The position numbers and the translations under genes were made by a program. Below are positions 43,841 to 52,475 of a stretch of 64,000 nucleotides of DNA, piece by piece. Below the pieces are notes generated by a model. It worked only from the letters and a program-made list of their open reading frames with translations, did no database searches and was not told the origin of the DNA. Source of the stretch: Pseudomonas sp. URMO17WK12:I2 (lineage in GTDB: Bacteria; Pseudomonadota; Gammaproteobacteria; Pseudomonadales; Pseudomonadaceae); the NCBI RefSeq assembly GCF_003253735.1, contig NZ_QKYW01000005.1, positions 310,001 to 374,000 on the forward strand. The letters run 5' to 3'. Within the stretch, counting starts at the first letter, position 1; every line of letters starts with the position of its first letter.

Positions 43841-45207
43841 CCTCACGCTTTGCACAATTGAAAGCACGCTGGGTGTCCTCCCTGCGTTTGCGCTTGCTGC
43901 TCGGCAGCACGGTGATTGCTGTGCTGTTCATGCTGGCGCTGCTGCCGGCCCTGCGCGGCGCATTCGTTATTGCCCTGGAAAAATCCGTCGAGAAACGCCT
44001 GGCCGCCGATACCGGTGCGCTGATCTCCGCGGCGCGAACCGATGACGGCAAGTTGCGCATGCCCAGCAAATTGCCCGACGAGGAATTCGACCTGCCGGAT
44101 GCCCAATTGCTGGGCTACATCTACGACCGTGACGGCAATCTGGTCTGGCAGTCGCCTTCAACACGCGATATCAGCGTGTCCTACATGCCGCGCTACGACG
44201 GGCGTGGCGATGAGTTGCTGCGCGCCGTGGATCGTCAGGGGCGCGAGTTCTATATCTACGACGTGGAAATCAAGCTGCTGCGCGGGCAAAGCGCGGCGTT
44301 CAGTATCGTCACCATGCAACCGGCCAGCGAAACCCAGGCGCTGTATAACGATTTCATGACGCAGCTCTACCTGTGGCTCGGCGGCGCGCTGCTGCTCCTG
44401 CTGGGGCTGTTGTGGTTCGGCCTGACCTGGGGGTTTCGCAGCCTGCGCGGGTTGCGCGAGGAACTCGATGAGGTGGAGAGCGGCACCCGCGAACGCCTCA
44501 GCGACGACCACCCCCGCGAGCTGCTGCGCCTGACCGGCTCGCTGAACCGTCTGCTGGACAGCGAGCGCCAGCAGCGCGAGCGCTACCGCCATTCTCTCGA
44601 TGACCTGGCGCATAGCCTGAAAACCCCGTTGTCGGTGCTGCAAGGCGCTGCCGAGGTAATTGCCGGCAAACCGGAAAACCGCGAGCAAGCGCAGATTCTG
44701 CAGGGGCAGATCGAGCGCATGAGCCAGCAGATCGGTTATCAACTGCAGCGCGCCAGCCTGCGCAAAAGCGGCCTGGTCCGCCACCGGGTACCGCTGGCCA
44801 GGGTGGTGGACAACCTCTGCGAGGCGCTCGACAAGGTCTACCGCGACAAACGGGTCAGCGTGCAGCGCCAGTTCGATGCCTGGCTGGAGATTCCCATGGA
44901 GCGCGCGGCGTTGCTGGAACTGCTCGGCAACCTGCTGGAAAACGCCTATCGCCTGTGTCTGGGGCAGGTACGGATCAGCGCTCGTATCGAAAATGGCGCC
45001 TGCCAGATATGTGTCGAAGACGATGGGCCGGGCGTGCCGGTGGATCAGCGCGAGCGCATTCTGCGTCGTGGCGAGCGGTTGGACGCCCAGCACCCGGGCC
45101 AGGGCATCGGTACCGCGGTGGTCAAGGACATCATCGAGAGCTATGAAGGCGAGCTGTTTCTCGAGGATTCCGAGCTCGGCGGGGCGGCATTCCGGGTGCG
45201 CATCTGA
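43837..45207 (+). CDS. phoQ: Sensor kinase PhoQ
   Basis: 456 aa. Spans at about 16-40 and 177-200 bracket a periplasmic sensor (41-176) containing an acidic segment near residues 81-88 (DEEFDLPD), which could be the Mg2+/peptide-responsive patch. The cytosolic part has HisKA with His259 (DDLAHSLKTPLSVL) and HATPase motifs including VEDDGPGVP and GQGIGTAVVKDI. The start is the GTG at 43837, overlapping the phoP TGA (GTGA). It phosphorylates PhoP. Confidence 0.95.
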   Translation: MTSRFAQLKARWVSSLRLRLLLGSTVIAVLFMLALLPALRGAFVIALEKSVEKRLAADTGALISAARTDDGKLRMPSKLPDEEFDLPDAQLLGYIYDRDGNLVWQSPSTRDISVSYMPRYDGRGDELLRAVDRQGREFYIYDVEIKLLRGQSAAFSIVTMQPASETQALYNDFMTQLYLWLGGALLLLLGLLWFGLTWGFRSLRGLREELDEVESGTRERLSDDHPRELLRLTGSLNRLLDSERQQRERYRHSLDDLAHSLKTPLSVLQGAAEVIAGKPENREQAQILQGQIERMSQQIGYQLQRASLRKSGLVRHRVPLARVVDNLCEALDKVYRDKRVSVQRQFDAWLEIPMERAALLELLGNLLENAYRLCLGQVRISARIENGACQICVEDDGPGVPVDQRERILRRGERLDAQHPGQGIGTAVVKDIIESYEGELFLEDSELGGAAFRVRI

Positions 45208-45347
45208 GCACGGGTTCATCGTTTTGGTGGGAATCCGCCACGCTCGCCTGAATGCCCGTGCGGAAAACCGCCATTGGCCATCGAAAGGAGCTCGAAATCT
45301 TTTCTAAAACACCTCTATAACAAAGGTTTATCCGGATTTTTCTTGTG

Positions 45348-45363
45348 TGGCATGGCGCTTGCT
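45348..45363 (+). promoter_or_regulatory. Sigma-54 (-24/-12) promoter for dctA
   Basis: TGGCATGGCGCTTGCT matches YTGGCACG-N4-TTGCW at the key GG and GC (exact 10-bp spacing between them). It lies 128 bp before the dctA ATG. A 10-bp direct repeat CTATAACAAA occurs upstream (45315-45324) and downstream (45393-45402). Confidence 0.8.
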
Positions 45364-45490
45364 TTTGCAGCCTCAAGGTCGCGATATGCGCCCTATAACA
45401 AATCCCTCCAGGTCAGGAGGGTTGGCGCCTAAACAAGAAAGCTGGTGCGGACGTCTCTGGATGTCATTGCCGCGCCCATGAGGATTCACC

Positions 45491-46819
45491 ATGACTGCCA
45501 CAACGAACGAAGTTGTCCGTCAACCGTTCTACAAAATGCTCTATGTCCAGGTGCTGGCTGCCATCACCATCGGCATTCTCCTCGGTCACTTCTATCCTGA
45601 GACGGGCGTCGCCCTCAAGCCGCTTGGCGATGGTTTCGTCAAACTCATCAAGATGGTCATCGCGCCCATCATCTTCTGTACCGTGGTCAGCGGCATCGCC
45701 GGTATGCAGGACATGAAGGCAGTCGGCAAGACCGGCGGCTACGCGCTGCTGTATTTCGAGATCGTCTCCACCATTGCCCTGATCATCGGCCTGGTCGTGG
45801 TCAACGTGGTGCAGCCGGGTGTTGGCATGCACGTCGATCCGAGCACCCTGGATGCCAGCAAGATCGCTGCCTATGCCCAGGCGGGCGAGGCGCAGACCAC
45901 CATTGGCTTCCTGCTCAACGTGATTCCGGCCACCGTGGTCGGTGCCTTCGCCAACGGCGATATCCTGCAAGTGCTGTTCTTCTCGGTGATCTTCGCCTTC
46001 GCCCTGCAGCGCATGGGTGAGTTCGGTCGCCCGGTGCTCGAGTTCATCGATCGCATCGCTCACGTCATGTTCGGCATCATCAACATGATCATGAAGCTCG
46101 CGCCTATCGGTGCCTTCGGCGCCATGGCCTTCACCATCGGTCAGTACGGTGTCGGTTCGCTGGTGCAGCTGGGCCAGTTGATGCTGTGCTTCTACATCAC
46201 CTGCTTCTTCTTCGTGCTCATCGTGCTGGGCGGCATCTGCCGTGCCCACGGCTTCAGCGTGCTGCGTCTGATCCGCTACATCCGCGAAGAGCTGATGATC
46301 GTGCTGGGTACCTCGTCGTCCGAATCGGCGCTGCCGCGCATGCTGACCAAGATGGAGAAACTCGGTGCCAACAAGTCGGTTGTCGGCCTGGTGATCCCTA
46401 CCGGTTACTCGTTCAACCTCGACGGTACCTCGATCTACCTGACCATGGCGGCGGTGTTCATCGCCCAGGCTACCGATACGCCGATGGACATTACCCACCA
46501 GATCACCCTGCTGCTGGTGCTGCTGGTTGCCTCCAAAGGTGCTGCTGGCGTGACTGGCAGTGGCTTCATCGTCCTGGCTGCCACCCTGTCTGCCGTCGGC
46601 CACCTGCCGGTTGCCGGCCTGGCGCTGATCCTGGGTATCGACCGCTTCATGTCCGAAGCCCGCGCACTGACCAACCTGGTTGGTAACGGCGTGGCCACCA
46701 TCGTGGTCGCCAAGTGGTGCAAGGAGCTGGACGAAGACACCCTGCAGCGCGAGCTGGCGTCCGGTGGCCGTCCGGACGTGGTGGGCGTGCCTGCCGATAG
46801 CGCCGGCAAGGTTTCCTGA
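45491..46819 (+). CDS. dctA: C4-dicarboxylate:proton/cation symporter DctA
   Basis: 442 aa of the dicarboxylate/amino acid:cation symporter family, length and sequence as in Pseudomonas DctA. Signatures: [29 protein letters not shown], the reentrant [31 protein letters not shown] and [18 protein letters not shown] (substrate and cation sites). It imports succinate, fumarate and malate. A sigma-54 promoter upstream fits control by DctB/DctD; neither regulator gene is in the window. It ends before a strong terminator. Confidence 0.95.
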   Translation: MTATTNEVVRQPFYKMLYVQVLAAITIGILLGHFYPETGVALKPLGDGFVKLIKMVIAPIIFCTVVSGIAGMQDMKAVGKTGGYALLYFEIVSTIALIIGLVVVNVVQPGVGMHVDPSTLDASKIAAYAQAGEAQTTIGFLLNVIPATVVGAFANGDILQVLFFSVIFAFALQRMGEFGRPVLEFIDRIAHVMFGIINMIMKLAPIGAFGAMAFTIGQYGVGSLVQLGQLMLCFYITCFFFVLIVLGGICRAHGFSVLRLIRYIREELMIVLGTSSSESALPRMLTKMEKLGANKSVVGLVIPTGYSFNLDGTSIYLTMAAVFIAQATDTPMDITHQITLLLVLLVASKGAAGVTGSGFIVLAATLSAVGHLPVAGLALILGIDRFMSEARALTNLVGNGVATIVVAKWCKELDEDTLQRELASGGRPDVVGVPADSAGKVS

Positions 46820-46859
46820 TACCGATGTCGTCGACCTTCCCGTCAGGGAAGGTCACCTG

Positions 46860-46884
46860 GCCCGCCCTCGTGGCGGGCTTTTTT
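46860..46884 (+). terminator. Rho-independent terminator after dctA
   Basis: Stem GCCCGCC (46860-46866) / GGCGGGC (46872-46878), loop CTCGT, then TTTTTT. Confidence 0.92.
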
Positions 46885-47058
46885 ATGGGCGGGTGAAAAC
46901 CGCTGGGTAGAGGTTGGCACCTCGCCTTTAGATCATCTGTTCTATTGAGTCAGGCGCCGTCCGGTAAGAAAATTTTCGTGCAGCTAGCGTCTCGCGCGAC
47001 CAAGGGTTTTCAGTGCATGCGCTGCTCGTCATCAACCTAAATGGACGGTGAGGTTTCT

Positions 47059-47244
47059 ATGAAAGACAACATGAAAAAGACTCGCTCACGCAGCGTGAAG
47101 CTGGCCGCAGTTCTGCTCGCAGGCATTGCGTTCAGCAGCACCGCCAGTGCCTGGACGTTCGAGCATGGCTGGAGCTGCCAGAACAAGTGGTATCAGATGG
47201 GCCTGATCGAGCTCATCGCCTGTGGTGGTGGGGGCGAGGGCTGA
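47059..47244 (+). CDS. Small secreted Cys-containing peptide, hypothetical
   Basis: 61 aa. A basic start (MKDNMKKTRSRSVK) and hydrophobic stretch (LAAVLLAGIAFSSTASA) form a signal peptide with AxA cleavage near residue 31. The predicted mature peptide is about 30 residues with aromatic residues, two cysteines (SCQNKW and IACGGGGEG, 15 residues apart) and a glycine-rich end. A good SD-like GGTGAGG lies 5 nt before the ATG and a terminator follows, so it is a complete transcription unit. I do not recognise a family; candidates such as bacteriocin-like, toxin or redox peptide cannot be told apart by sequence. Confidence 0.7.
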   Translation: MKDNMKKTRSRSVKLAAVLLAGIAFSSTASAWTFEHGWSCQNKWYQMGLIELIACGGGGEG

Positions 47245-47289
47245 GCGCAATCAGGTTGACAGGCTCAGCCCTGCCAAGGCAGAAGCAGC

Positions 47290-47313
47290 AGCCCGCCATT
47301 GAGCGGGCTTTTT
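47290..47313 (+). terminator. Rho-independent terminator after the small peptide gene
   Basis: AGCCCGC (47290-47296) / GCGGGCT (47303-47309), loop CATTGA, then five T. Confidence 0.88.
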
Positions 47314-47412
47314 CATCCTTACAATGAAGTCACGGCAGTCGCATGCGGGCGCTTCCAGCGCTGCTGCTTTGGTGGGGCGCTGGGGCTTTGGATGTGGTGC
47401 GAGGCGTCAAAA

Positions 47413-47440
47413 CGAAAAAACCGGCCACAAGGGCCGGTTT
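47413..47440 (-). terminator. Terminator after tRNA-Pro
   Basis: CCGGCC (47421-47426) / GGCCGG (47432-47437), flanked by an A run on the left (T run on the minus strand) and a T run on the right. It is placed just beyond the tRNA-Pro 3' end and could act in both directions. Confidence 0.82.
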
Positions 47441-47451
47441 TTACTGGGATT

Positions 47452-47528
47452 TGGTCGGAGAGACAGGATTCGAACCTGCGACCTTCTCGTCCCGAACGAG
47501 ACGCGCTACCAAGCTGCGCTACACTCCG
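47452..47528 (-). tRNA. tRNA-Pro (anticodon CGG)
   Basis: On the minus strand: CGGAGTG acceptor, D arm GCGCAGCTTGGTAGCGC, anticodon loop TTCGGGA (CGG), T arm GCAGG-TTCGAAT-CCTGT, 3' end CTCTCCG-ACCA with encoded CCA. 77 nt. Between the small peptide unit and the YgdI-like lipoprotein gene. Confidence 0.96.
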
Positions 47529-47632
47529 AATTCGCCAAATTCTACTCAAAAACTTTTGCAACACAAGGGGTTAGCAAAAATTTTTAATCGGGGCGCCGCG
47601 TTTGGCGTACGCCCACAAGGGCAGCGGGGCGC

Positions 47633-47854
47633 TTACAGCTCCTTGACGGTACGAACCTGGTCCTTGTTGACCTTGGTGCGTTTGCCGTCCAGTTGCTCGA
47701 ACTCGTAGAAGCCGGTGTCGTCGTCGAAATCAGGACGATCTACAGTCTGGATTTCACGGCCGTCATTGAGAGTGATCACCGATGGCGTGGAGCAACCAGC
47801 CAGGGTAACCAGGCCGAGGGCGAGTAGAAACGCAGCGGTAGTCCGTTGCTTCAT
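47633..47854 (-). CDS. YgdI/YgdR-family small lipoprotein
   Basis: 73 aa. Lipobox LAGC (LALGLVTLAGC, Cys21), then the short SH3-like domain typical of YgdI/YgdR: PSVITLNDGREIQTVDRPDFDDDTGFYEFEQLDGKRTKVNKDQV. Outer-membrane sorting is likely (Ser at +2). Function unknown. AAGGAG precedes the ATG. Convergent-flanking mobA on the same strand, 108 bp away. Confidence 0.9.
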   Translation of the reverse strand: MKQRTTAAFLLALGLVTLAGCSTPSVITLNDGREIQTVDRPDFDDDTGFYEFEQLDGKRTKVNKDQVRTVKEL

Positions 47855-47962
47855 GGCATGTCTCCTTAAAGTCGAAGCTGAGTGATTACCTTGGCTCAGA
47901 CGGGTACGCCTAGTCCAAGTTCCACCCTATTTATCCACCCCAGGCGCCTATGCCGCAAGTTC

Positions 47963-48535
47963 TCAGCCGAGCAGGTCGGGTGAATTGAGATTGCTCAGGC
48001 GCGGATCGTCGGGCTCGCAGGGCAGGGCCGCGGGATCATGCGCACGTAGCCAGCGTTGCGTGCTGCGCTCGCCGGCCTGCCAGGCCCGCTCCAGTGACGG
48101 CAGCAGGCGACGAGGGATGACGGCGAACAGCGGCTCCCAATAGCCGGCGCGCTGGGCCATTACCGGGCGATCCTCGGCCAGGGCCAGCAAGCTCTCGATC
48201 AGCGCACGGTCGACCCGCGGGGCGTCGCAGGGCAGCACCAGCAGCAGAGGATGACGGGCGACCTGCAGCGCCGCGCGGATGCCGGCCAGGGGACCGGGAT
48301 AATCGGCGCTGTCGTCACCGACCAGGCGATCGGCATAGGCCTCGTAGGTTCGCTGGTTGCGGTTGCAGGAGATGATCAGGTCATCGGTCAGCGGCCGCAC
48401 CACCTCGTGCAGCCATGCGATCATCGGTCGCGCCTGCCAGTGCACCAGGCCCTTGTCCAGGCCGCCCATGCGCTGGCCCCGGCCGCCTGCGAGCAGAACC
48501 ACCGAGAAGGGCTGGGGCGTTGCGGTGGCGGGCAT
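47963..48535 (-). CDS. mobA: Molybdenum cofactor guanylyltransferase MobA
   Basis: 190 aa. Nucleotide-binding start VVLLAGGRGQRMGGLDKGLV, DDSADYPGPLAGI, and metal-binding LPCDAPRVD. It attaches GMP to Mo-molybdopterin to make MGD; bis-MGD is the cofactor of NapA in this window. The start at 48535 is selected by family; the open frame goes 31 codons further. It is divergent from moaB across 68 bp. Confidence 0.94.
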   Translation of the reverse strand: MPATATPQPFSVVLLAGGRGQRMGGLDKGLVHWQARPMIAWLHEVVRPLTDDLIISCNRNQRTYEAYADRLVGDDSADYPGPLAGIRAALQVARHPLLLVLPCDAPRVDRALIESLLALAEDRPVMAQRAGYWEPLFAVIPRRLLPSLERAWQAGERSTQRWLRAHDPAALPCEPDDPRLSNLNSPDLLG

Positions 48536-48603
48536 GGCGGGGTCTCCGGAGGTGGCGCTGTGGTATAACACCGGCCTTTGTTGACCACAACTGGAAGCCT
48601 GCC

Positions 48604-49143
48604 ATGAGCCACAAGGCCGATGCGCCATTCGTGCCCCTGAATATCGCCGTACTGACGGTCAGTGATACCCGCACGCTGGAAACCGATACCTCCGGGCAAC
48701 TCTTCGTCGATCGCCTGAAAGCCGCAGGCCACAATCTTGCCGAGCGGGTCTTGCTCAAGGACGATCTGTACAAGATCCGCGCCCAGGTTGCCTCCTGGAT
48801 CGCCGAAGACGTGGTGCAGGTGGTGCTGATCACCGGCGGCACCGGCTTCACCGGCCGCGACAGCACTCCGGAAGCGGTGGCCTGCCTGCTCGACAAACAG
48901 GTCGATGGCTTTGGCGAGCTGTTCCGGCAGATCTCCACCACCGATATCGGCACCTCGACCATTCAGTCCCGGGCGCTGGCCGGCCTGGCCAACGGCACCC
49001 TGGTGTGCTGCCTGCCGGGCTCGACCAATGCCTGTCGCACCGGCTGGGATGGCATCCTCGCCGAGCAGCTCGATGCCCGTCATCGTCCGTGCAATTTCGT
49101 ACCGCACCTGAAACTGGCTGCCCCCTGCGAGAGCCGCGGATGA
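48604..49143 (+). CDS. moaB: Molybdenum cofactor biosynthesis protein MoaB
   Basis: 179 aa, MoaB/MogA-type adenylyltransferase. Motifs: VLTVSDTRTLETDTSG, VVLITGGTGFTGRDSTPEAV and CCLPGSTNAC. In bacteria where it acts, it adenylylates molybdopterin before Mo insertion by MoeA. Its TGA overlaps the moeA ATG (ATGA), so the two are translationally coupled. The first ATG at 48604 has no rival. Confidence 0.94.
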   Translation: MSHKADAPFVPLNIAVLTVSDTRTLETDTSGQLFVDRLKAAGHNLAERVLLKDDLYKIRAQVASWIAEDVVQVVLITGGTGFTGRDSTPEAVACLLDKQVDGFGELFRQISTTDIGTSTIQSRALAGLANGTLVCCLPGSTNACRTGWDGILAEQLDARHRPCNFVPHLKLAAPCESRG

Positions 49144-50351
49144 GCGAGCAGCATTCGCCGCTGATGCCGGTCGAGCAGGCGCTGGCTCGCCTGCTGGAAT
49201 TGGCCGACGCCACGCCAATCGTCGAGCAGGAGATTATCGATCTGGCCGCTGCCGATGGCCGGGTGCTGGCCGAACCGATGGTCGCCGGCCTGGACCTGCC
49301 GCCCTGGCCGAACAGCGCCATGGACGGCTACGCGTTGCGCCTGGCCGACTGGCAGGGCGAGGCGCTGCCGGTCAGCCAGCGCATTCTCGCCGGCATGGCG
49401 CCTGACGCGCTGCAGCCCGGCACCTGTGCGCGCATCTTCACCGGTGCCCCGGTTCCGCAAGGCGCCGATACGGTCGAGATGCAGGAGAACGTCAGTGTCG
49501 GCGACGACGGCCGTGTGCATTTCAATCAGGCGCTGAAGGTGGCACAGAACATCCGCCCCCAGGGCCAGGAAAACCGCAAGGGTGAGACCCTGCTGGCTGC
49601 CGGTACGCGACTGGGGCCCATCGAACTGGGGCTGGCGGCATCCATTGGGCTTGCCAGGCTGCCTGTTAGGCGTCGACCGCGGGTGGCGGTGCTGTCCACC
49701 GGTGACGAGCTGGTCGAGCCCGGCGAAGCCCTGGGCGCCGGGCAGATCTACAACAGTAACCGCTATCTGTTGGTCGCCTGGCTGCAGCGCCTGGGCTGTA
49801 AGGTCATCGACGCCGGCATCCTGCCCGATGATCTCGAGCGCACGCGCCAGGCACTCGGTGAACTGGATGAGGTCGACCTGATCCTCTCCACTGGCGGGGT
49901 GTCGGTGGGGGAGGCGGATTTTCTCGGCATCGCCCTGCGTGAGGCCGGCGAGCTGGCGCTGTGGAAGCTCGCCATCAAGCCGGGCAAGCCGCTGACCGTT
50001 GGCCAGTTCCGCGGGCGCCCGGTCATCGGTCTGCCAGGTAACCCGGCCTCCACCCTGGTGACCTTTGGGTTGCTGGCGCGCCCGTATCTGCTGCGCCGCC
50101 TTGGCGTGCAAAAGGTCGAGCCCCTGGGCTTCCCGGTGCCAGCGGGCTTCAACTGGAGCAAGCCGGGCAAGCGCCGCGAGTTCCTGCGCGCGCGCCTCGA
50201 GAGCGGCCGCGTGGTGCCGTACTCGAACCAGAGCTCCGGCGTGCTGCGCAGCGCTGCCTGGGCCGAAGGGCTGGCGCAAGTGCTGGAGGGGACCACCCTT
50301 GCCGAAGGCGACCAGGTGCAGTTCATTCCGATGAGTGAACTGCTCGGCTGA
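49140..50351 (+). CDS. moeA: Molybdopterin molybdenumtransferase MoeA
   Basis: 403 aa, the usual MoeA length. Recognisable: LPPWPNSAMDGYALR (N-terminal), ILAGMAPDALQPGTCARIFTGAPVPQGADTVEMQE, LSTGDELVEPGEALGAGQIYNSNRYLL and LILSTGGVSVGEADF, KPGKPLTVGQFRGRPVIGLPGNPAS. It inserts Mo into adenylylated molybdopterin, supplying MobA and then NapA. The start overlaps moaB by 4 bp. Confidence 0.95.
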   Translation: MSEQHSPLMPVEQALARLLELADATPIVEQEIIDLAAADGRVLAEPMVAGLDLPPWPNSAMDGYALRLADWQGEALPVSQRILAGMAPDALQPGTCARIFTGAPVPQGADTVEMQENVSVGDDGRVHFNQALKVAQNIRPQGQENRKGETLLAAGTRLGPIELGLAASIGLARLPVRRRPRVAVLSTGDELVEPGEALGAGQIYNSNRYLLVAWLQRLGCKVIDAGILPDDLERTRQALGELDEVDLILSTGGVSVGEADFLGIALREAGELALWKLAIKPGKPLTVGQFRGRPVIGLPGNPASTLVTFGLLARPYLLRRLGVQKVEPLGFPVPAGFNWSKPGKRREFLRARLESGRVVPYSNQSSGVLRSAAWAEGLAQVLEGTTLAEGDQVQFIPMSELLG

Positions 50352-50374
50352 GATGAGGGGCGACAGTCGGCGAA

Positions 50375-50416
50375 CAGACGACAGCGAGCGTGATTATTTC
50401 GCTCGCGTGTTGTCTG
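50375..50416. repeat. Intergenic inverted repeat after moeA
   Basis: CAGACGACAGCGAGCG (50375-50390) pairs imperfectly with CGCTCGCGTGTTGTCTG (50400-50416), loop of about nine AT-rich bases. No T run follows, so it may be a transcript-end stabiliser or weak terminator before yegS. Confidence 0.55.
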
Positions 50417-50456
50417 GATAAGCAGCCCTGTCTTCAATCCCGTTTCCGGAGCCGTT

Positions 50457-51353
50457 ATGCAAGAGCGTAAAGCGCTGTTGATCCTTCATGGTAAGCAGTC
50501 CCTCAATGATGAGGTGCGCACTGCGGTCGCCAGCCAGCGTGAGCGCGGCTGGGACCTGGCCGTGCGGCTCACCTGGGAGGCGGGCGATGCCCAGCGTCTG
50601 GTCGCCGAGGCCCTGCAGGCGGGCTACCCGACCCTGATCGCCGGTGGCGGCGACGGCACCTTGCGTGACGTCGCCGAAGCCATGGCCAAGGCCGAAACCG
50701 ATGCCAGCCTGGTATTGCTGCCGCTGGGAACCGCCAATGATTTTGCCCACGCGGCAGGCATACCGCTGACGCCCGCCGCGGCGCTGGCCCTGCTCGATAC
50801 GCCCGCTCAGCCAATCGACCTGGGAGAGGTCGATGGCGAACTGTTCCTGAATATGGCCACGGGTGGCTTCGGCTCCAACATCACCGCCAATACCTCCGAA
50901 GATCTCAAGCGTGTACTGGGCGGTGCGGCCTATATGCTCACCGGCCTGACCCGCTTTGCCGAAGTGCGTTCGGCCTTTGGTCGCTTCAAGGGACCGGATT
51001 TCGAGTGGGAAGGCGAGTTTCTCGCCCTGGGCATCGGCAATGGACGCCAGGCCGGCGGCGGGCATGTGCTGTGCCCGCACGCGCGCGTGAACGACGGCTT
51101 GCTGGACGTGTGCATCGTGCCGGCCGCATCCGATGTGGTTGGCACGCTCGGCACGCTGCTGTCCGGTGGCCTCAAGGGCATCGAAGGGGTGTCGGTCAGC
51201 GCGCGCCTGCCCTGGCTGGAAATCGACGCCCCGGAAGGCCTGGATCTGAACCTCGATGGCGAGCCGCGTGGTGGGAATCGTCTACGCTTTGCTGCAAGGC
51301 CTCAGGCGCTGCGCCTGCATTTGCCGGCCAACTCACCTTTGCTGCACGACTGA
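50457..51353 (+). CDS. yegS: YegS-like lipid kinase (diacylglycerol kinase family)
   Basis: 298 aa of the DAGK-catalytic family, closest to E. coli YegS. ATP/metal motif GGGDGT at 63-68 (LIAGGGDGTLRDVAEA), LPLGTANDFAHAAGIP, GGFGSNI, and the C-terminal beta-sandwich with LDLNLDGEP. It phosphorylates a lipid (phosphatidylglycerol in E. coli YegS); the substrate here is inferred. GGAG precedes the ATG. Confidence 0.93.
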   Translation: MQERKALLILHGKQSLNDEVRTAVASQRERGWDLAVRLTWEAGDAQRLVAEALQAGYPTLIAGGGDGTLRDVAEAMAKAETDASLVLLPLGTANDFAHAAGIPLTPAAALALLDTPAQPIDLGEVDGELFLNMATGGFGSNITANTSEDLKRVLGGAAYMLTGLTRFAEVRSAFGRFKGPDFEWEGEFLALGIGNGRQAGGGHVLCPHARVNDGLLDVCIVPAASDVVGTLGTLLSGGLKGIEGVSVSARLPWLEIDAPEGLDLNLDGEPRGGNRLRFAARPQALRLHLPANSPLLHD

Positions 51354-51473
51354 TCGGCTGGTGCTGGTGTAGCGCCGCGCGCTGGTGCAAGATGGCGTTG
51401 CGCCATGCCGCCTACAGTAATTGCACGACTGGCCGATAGCTTCATACCAACACCCACGCCTCAGGAGCGAATA

Positions 51474-52403
51474 ATGGCCGGTATTCTCGACACCGTTGAT
51501 CAACGGACGCAGCTGGTAGGCGAGAACCGCCTGGAAATTCTGATGTTCCGTCTGGCGGGCCGGCAGCTGTTTGCCATCAACGTGTTCAAGGTGCAGGAAG
51601 TGCTGCACATGCCCAAGCTGACCTTGATGCCGCATCGCCATCGGTTCGTCTGTGGGGTGATCCACCTGCGGGGCCAGACCCTGCCGGTGATCGATCTGTC
51701 CCAGGCCATCGGCATGCGGCCGATCGTGCCGGATGAGCGCAGCACCATCATCGTCACCGAGTACAACCGCTCCATCCAGGCGTTCCTGGTCGGCGGCGTC
51801 GACCGCATCATGAACCTCAACTGGGAATCCATCCTGCCACCGCCGGGCGGCGCAGGGCGTCAGCATTACCTGACGGCGATCACCAAGGTCGATGACCAGT
51901 TGGTGGAAATCATCGACGTGGAAAAGGTCCTGGCCGAGATCGTGCCCTACGACACGCGCATTTCCGGTGACCGTCTGGCCGATCCTCTGCTGGAAAAAGC
52001 CCGTGGCCGTGAAGTGCTGCTGGTCGATGACTCCAGCGTGGCCCTTGCGCAGCTGCGCGATACCCTGTCCCAGCTCGGCATGAAAATGCACGTCGCCACC
52101 GACGGGCTCAAAGGCCTGCACATGCTCAAGGCCTGGGCAGACGCTGGCGAGGTCATCACCGACAAGCTGCTGATGATGTTCACCGACGCCGAAATGCCGG
52201 AAATGGACGGCTACCGGCTGACCACCGAGATTCGTCAGGACCCGCGCCTGCGTGACCTGTACGTGGTGCTGCACACTTCGTTGTCCGGCAGTTTCAATGA
52301 CGCCATGGTCAAGAAGGTGGGCTGCGACAACTTCCTGTCCAAGTTCCAGCCGGACAAGCTGGTGGATGTGATTCGCCAGCGCCTGGCGCTCGACGAAAAG
52401 TAG
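51474..52403 (+). CDS. cheV: Chemotaxis coupling protein CheV
   Basis: 309 aa: a CheW-like domain (about 15-165; GVIHLRGQTLPVIDLSQAIG) followed by a receiver domain (about 178-309) with VLLVDDSS, phosphoacceptor Asp238 (MFTDAEMPEMDG) and Lys near KFQPDK. CheV couples chemoreceptors to CheA and is modulated by phosphorylation. AGGAG lies 7 nt before the ATG at 51474; the open frame goes on 23 codons further. There are no other che genes near, so it is a dispersed CheV paralogue. Confidence 0.94.
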   Translation: MAGILDTVDQRTQLVGENRLEILMFRLAGRQLFAINVFKVQEVLHMPKLTLMPHRHRFVCGVIHLRGQTLPVIDLSQAIGMRPIVPDERSTIIVTEYNRSIQAFLVGGVDRIMNLNWESILPPPGGAGRQHYLTAITKVDDQLVEIIDVEKVLAEIVPYDTRISGDRLADPLLEKARGREVLLVDDSSVALAQLRDTLSQLGMKMHVATDGLKGLHMLKAWADAGEVITDKLLMMFTDAEMPEMDGYRLTTEIRQDPRLRDLYVVLHTSLSGSFNDAMVKKVGCDNFLSKFQPDKLVDVIRQRLALDEK

Positions 52404-52425
52404 CGCTCTGTCGGCTTGAGCGCTG

Positions 52426-52452
52426 ACGGCGGTTTGCGTATAACCGCCGTTT
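52426..52452 (+). terminator. Hairpin terminator after cheV (weak T run)
   Basis: Perfect 9-bp stem ACGGCGGTT (52426-52434) / AACCGCCGT (52442-52450), then only TTT. Moderate strength. Confidence 0.7.
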
Positions 52453-52475
52453 CGCTCACCTCAGGACGCCGCGCC

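Noticed and set aside
47299..47574. Open frames containing [24 protein letters not shown]
   Set aside because: This is the antisense reading of tRNA-Pro, a known false-ORF type.
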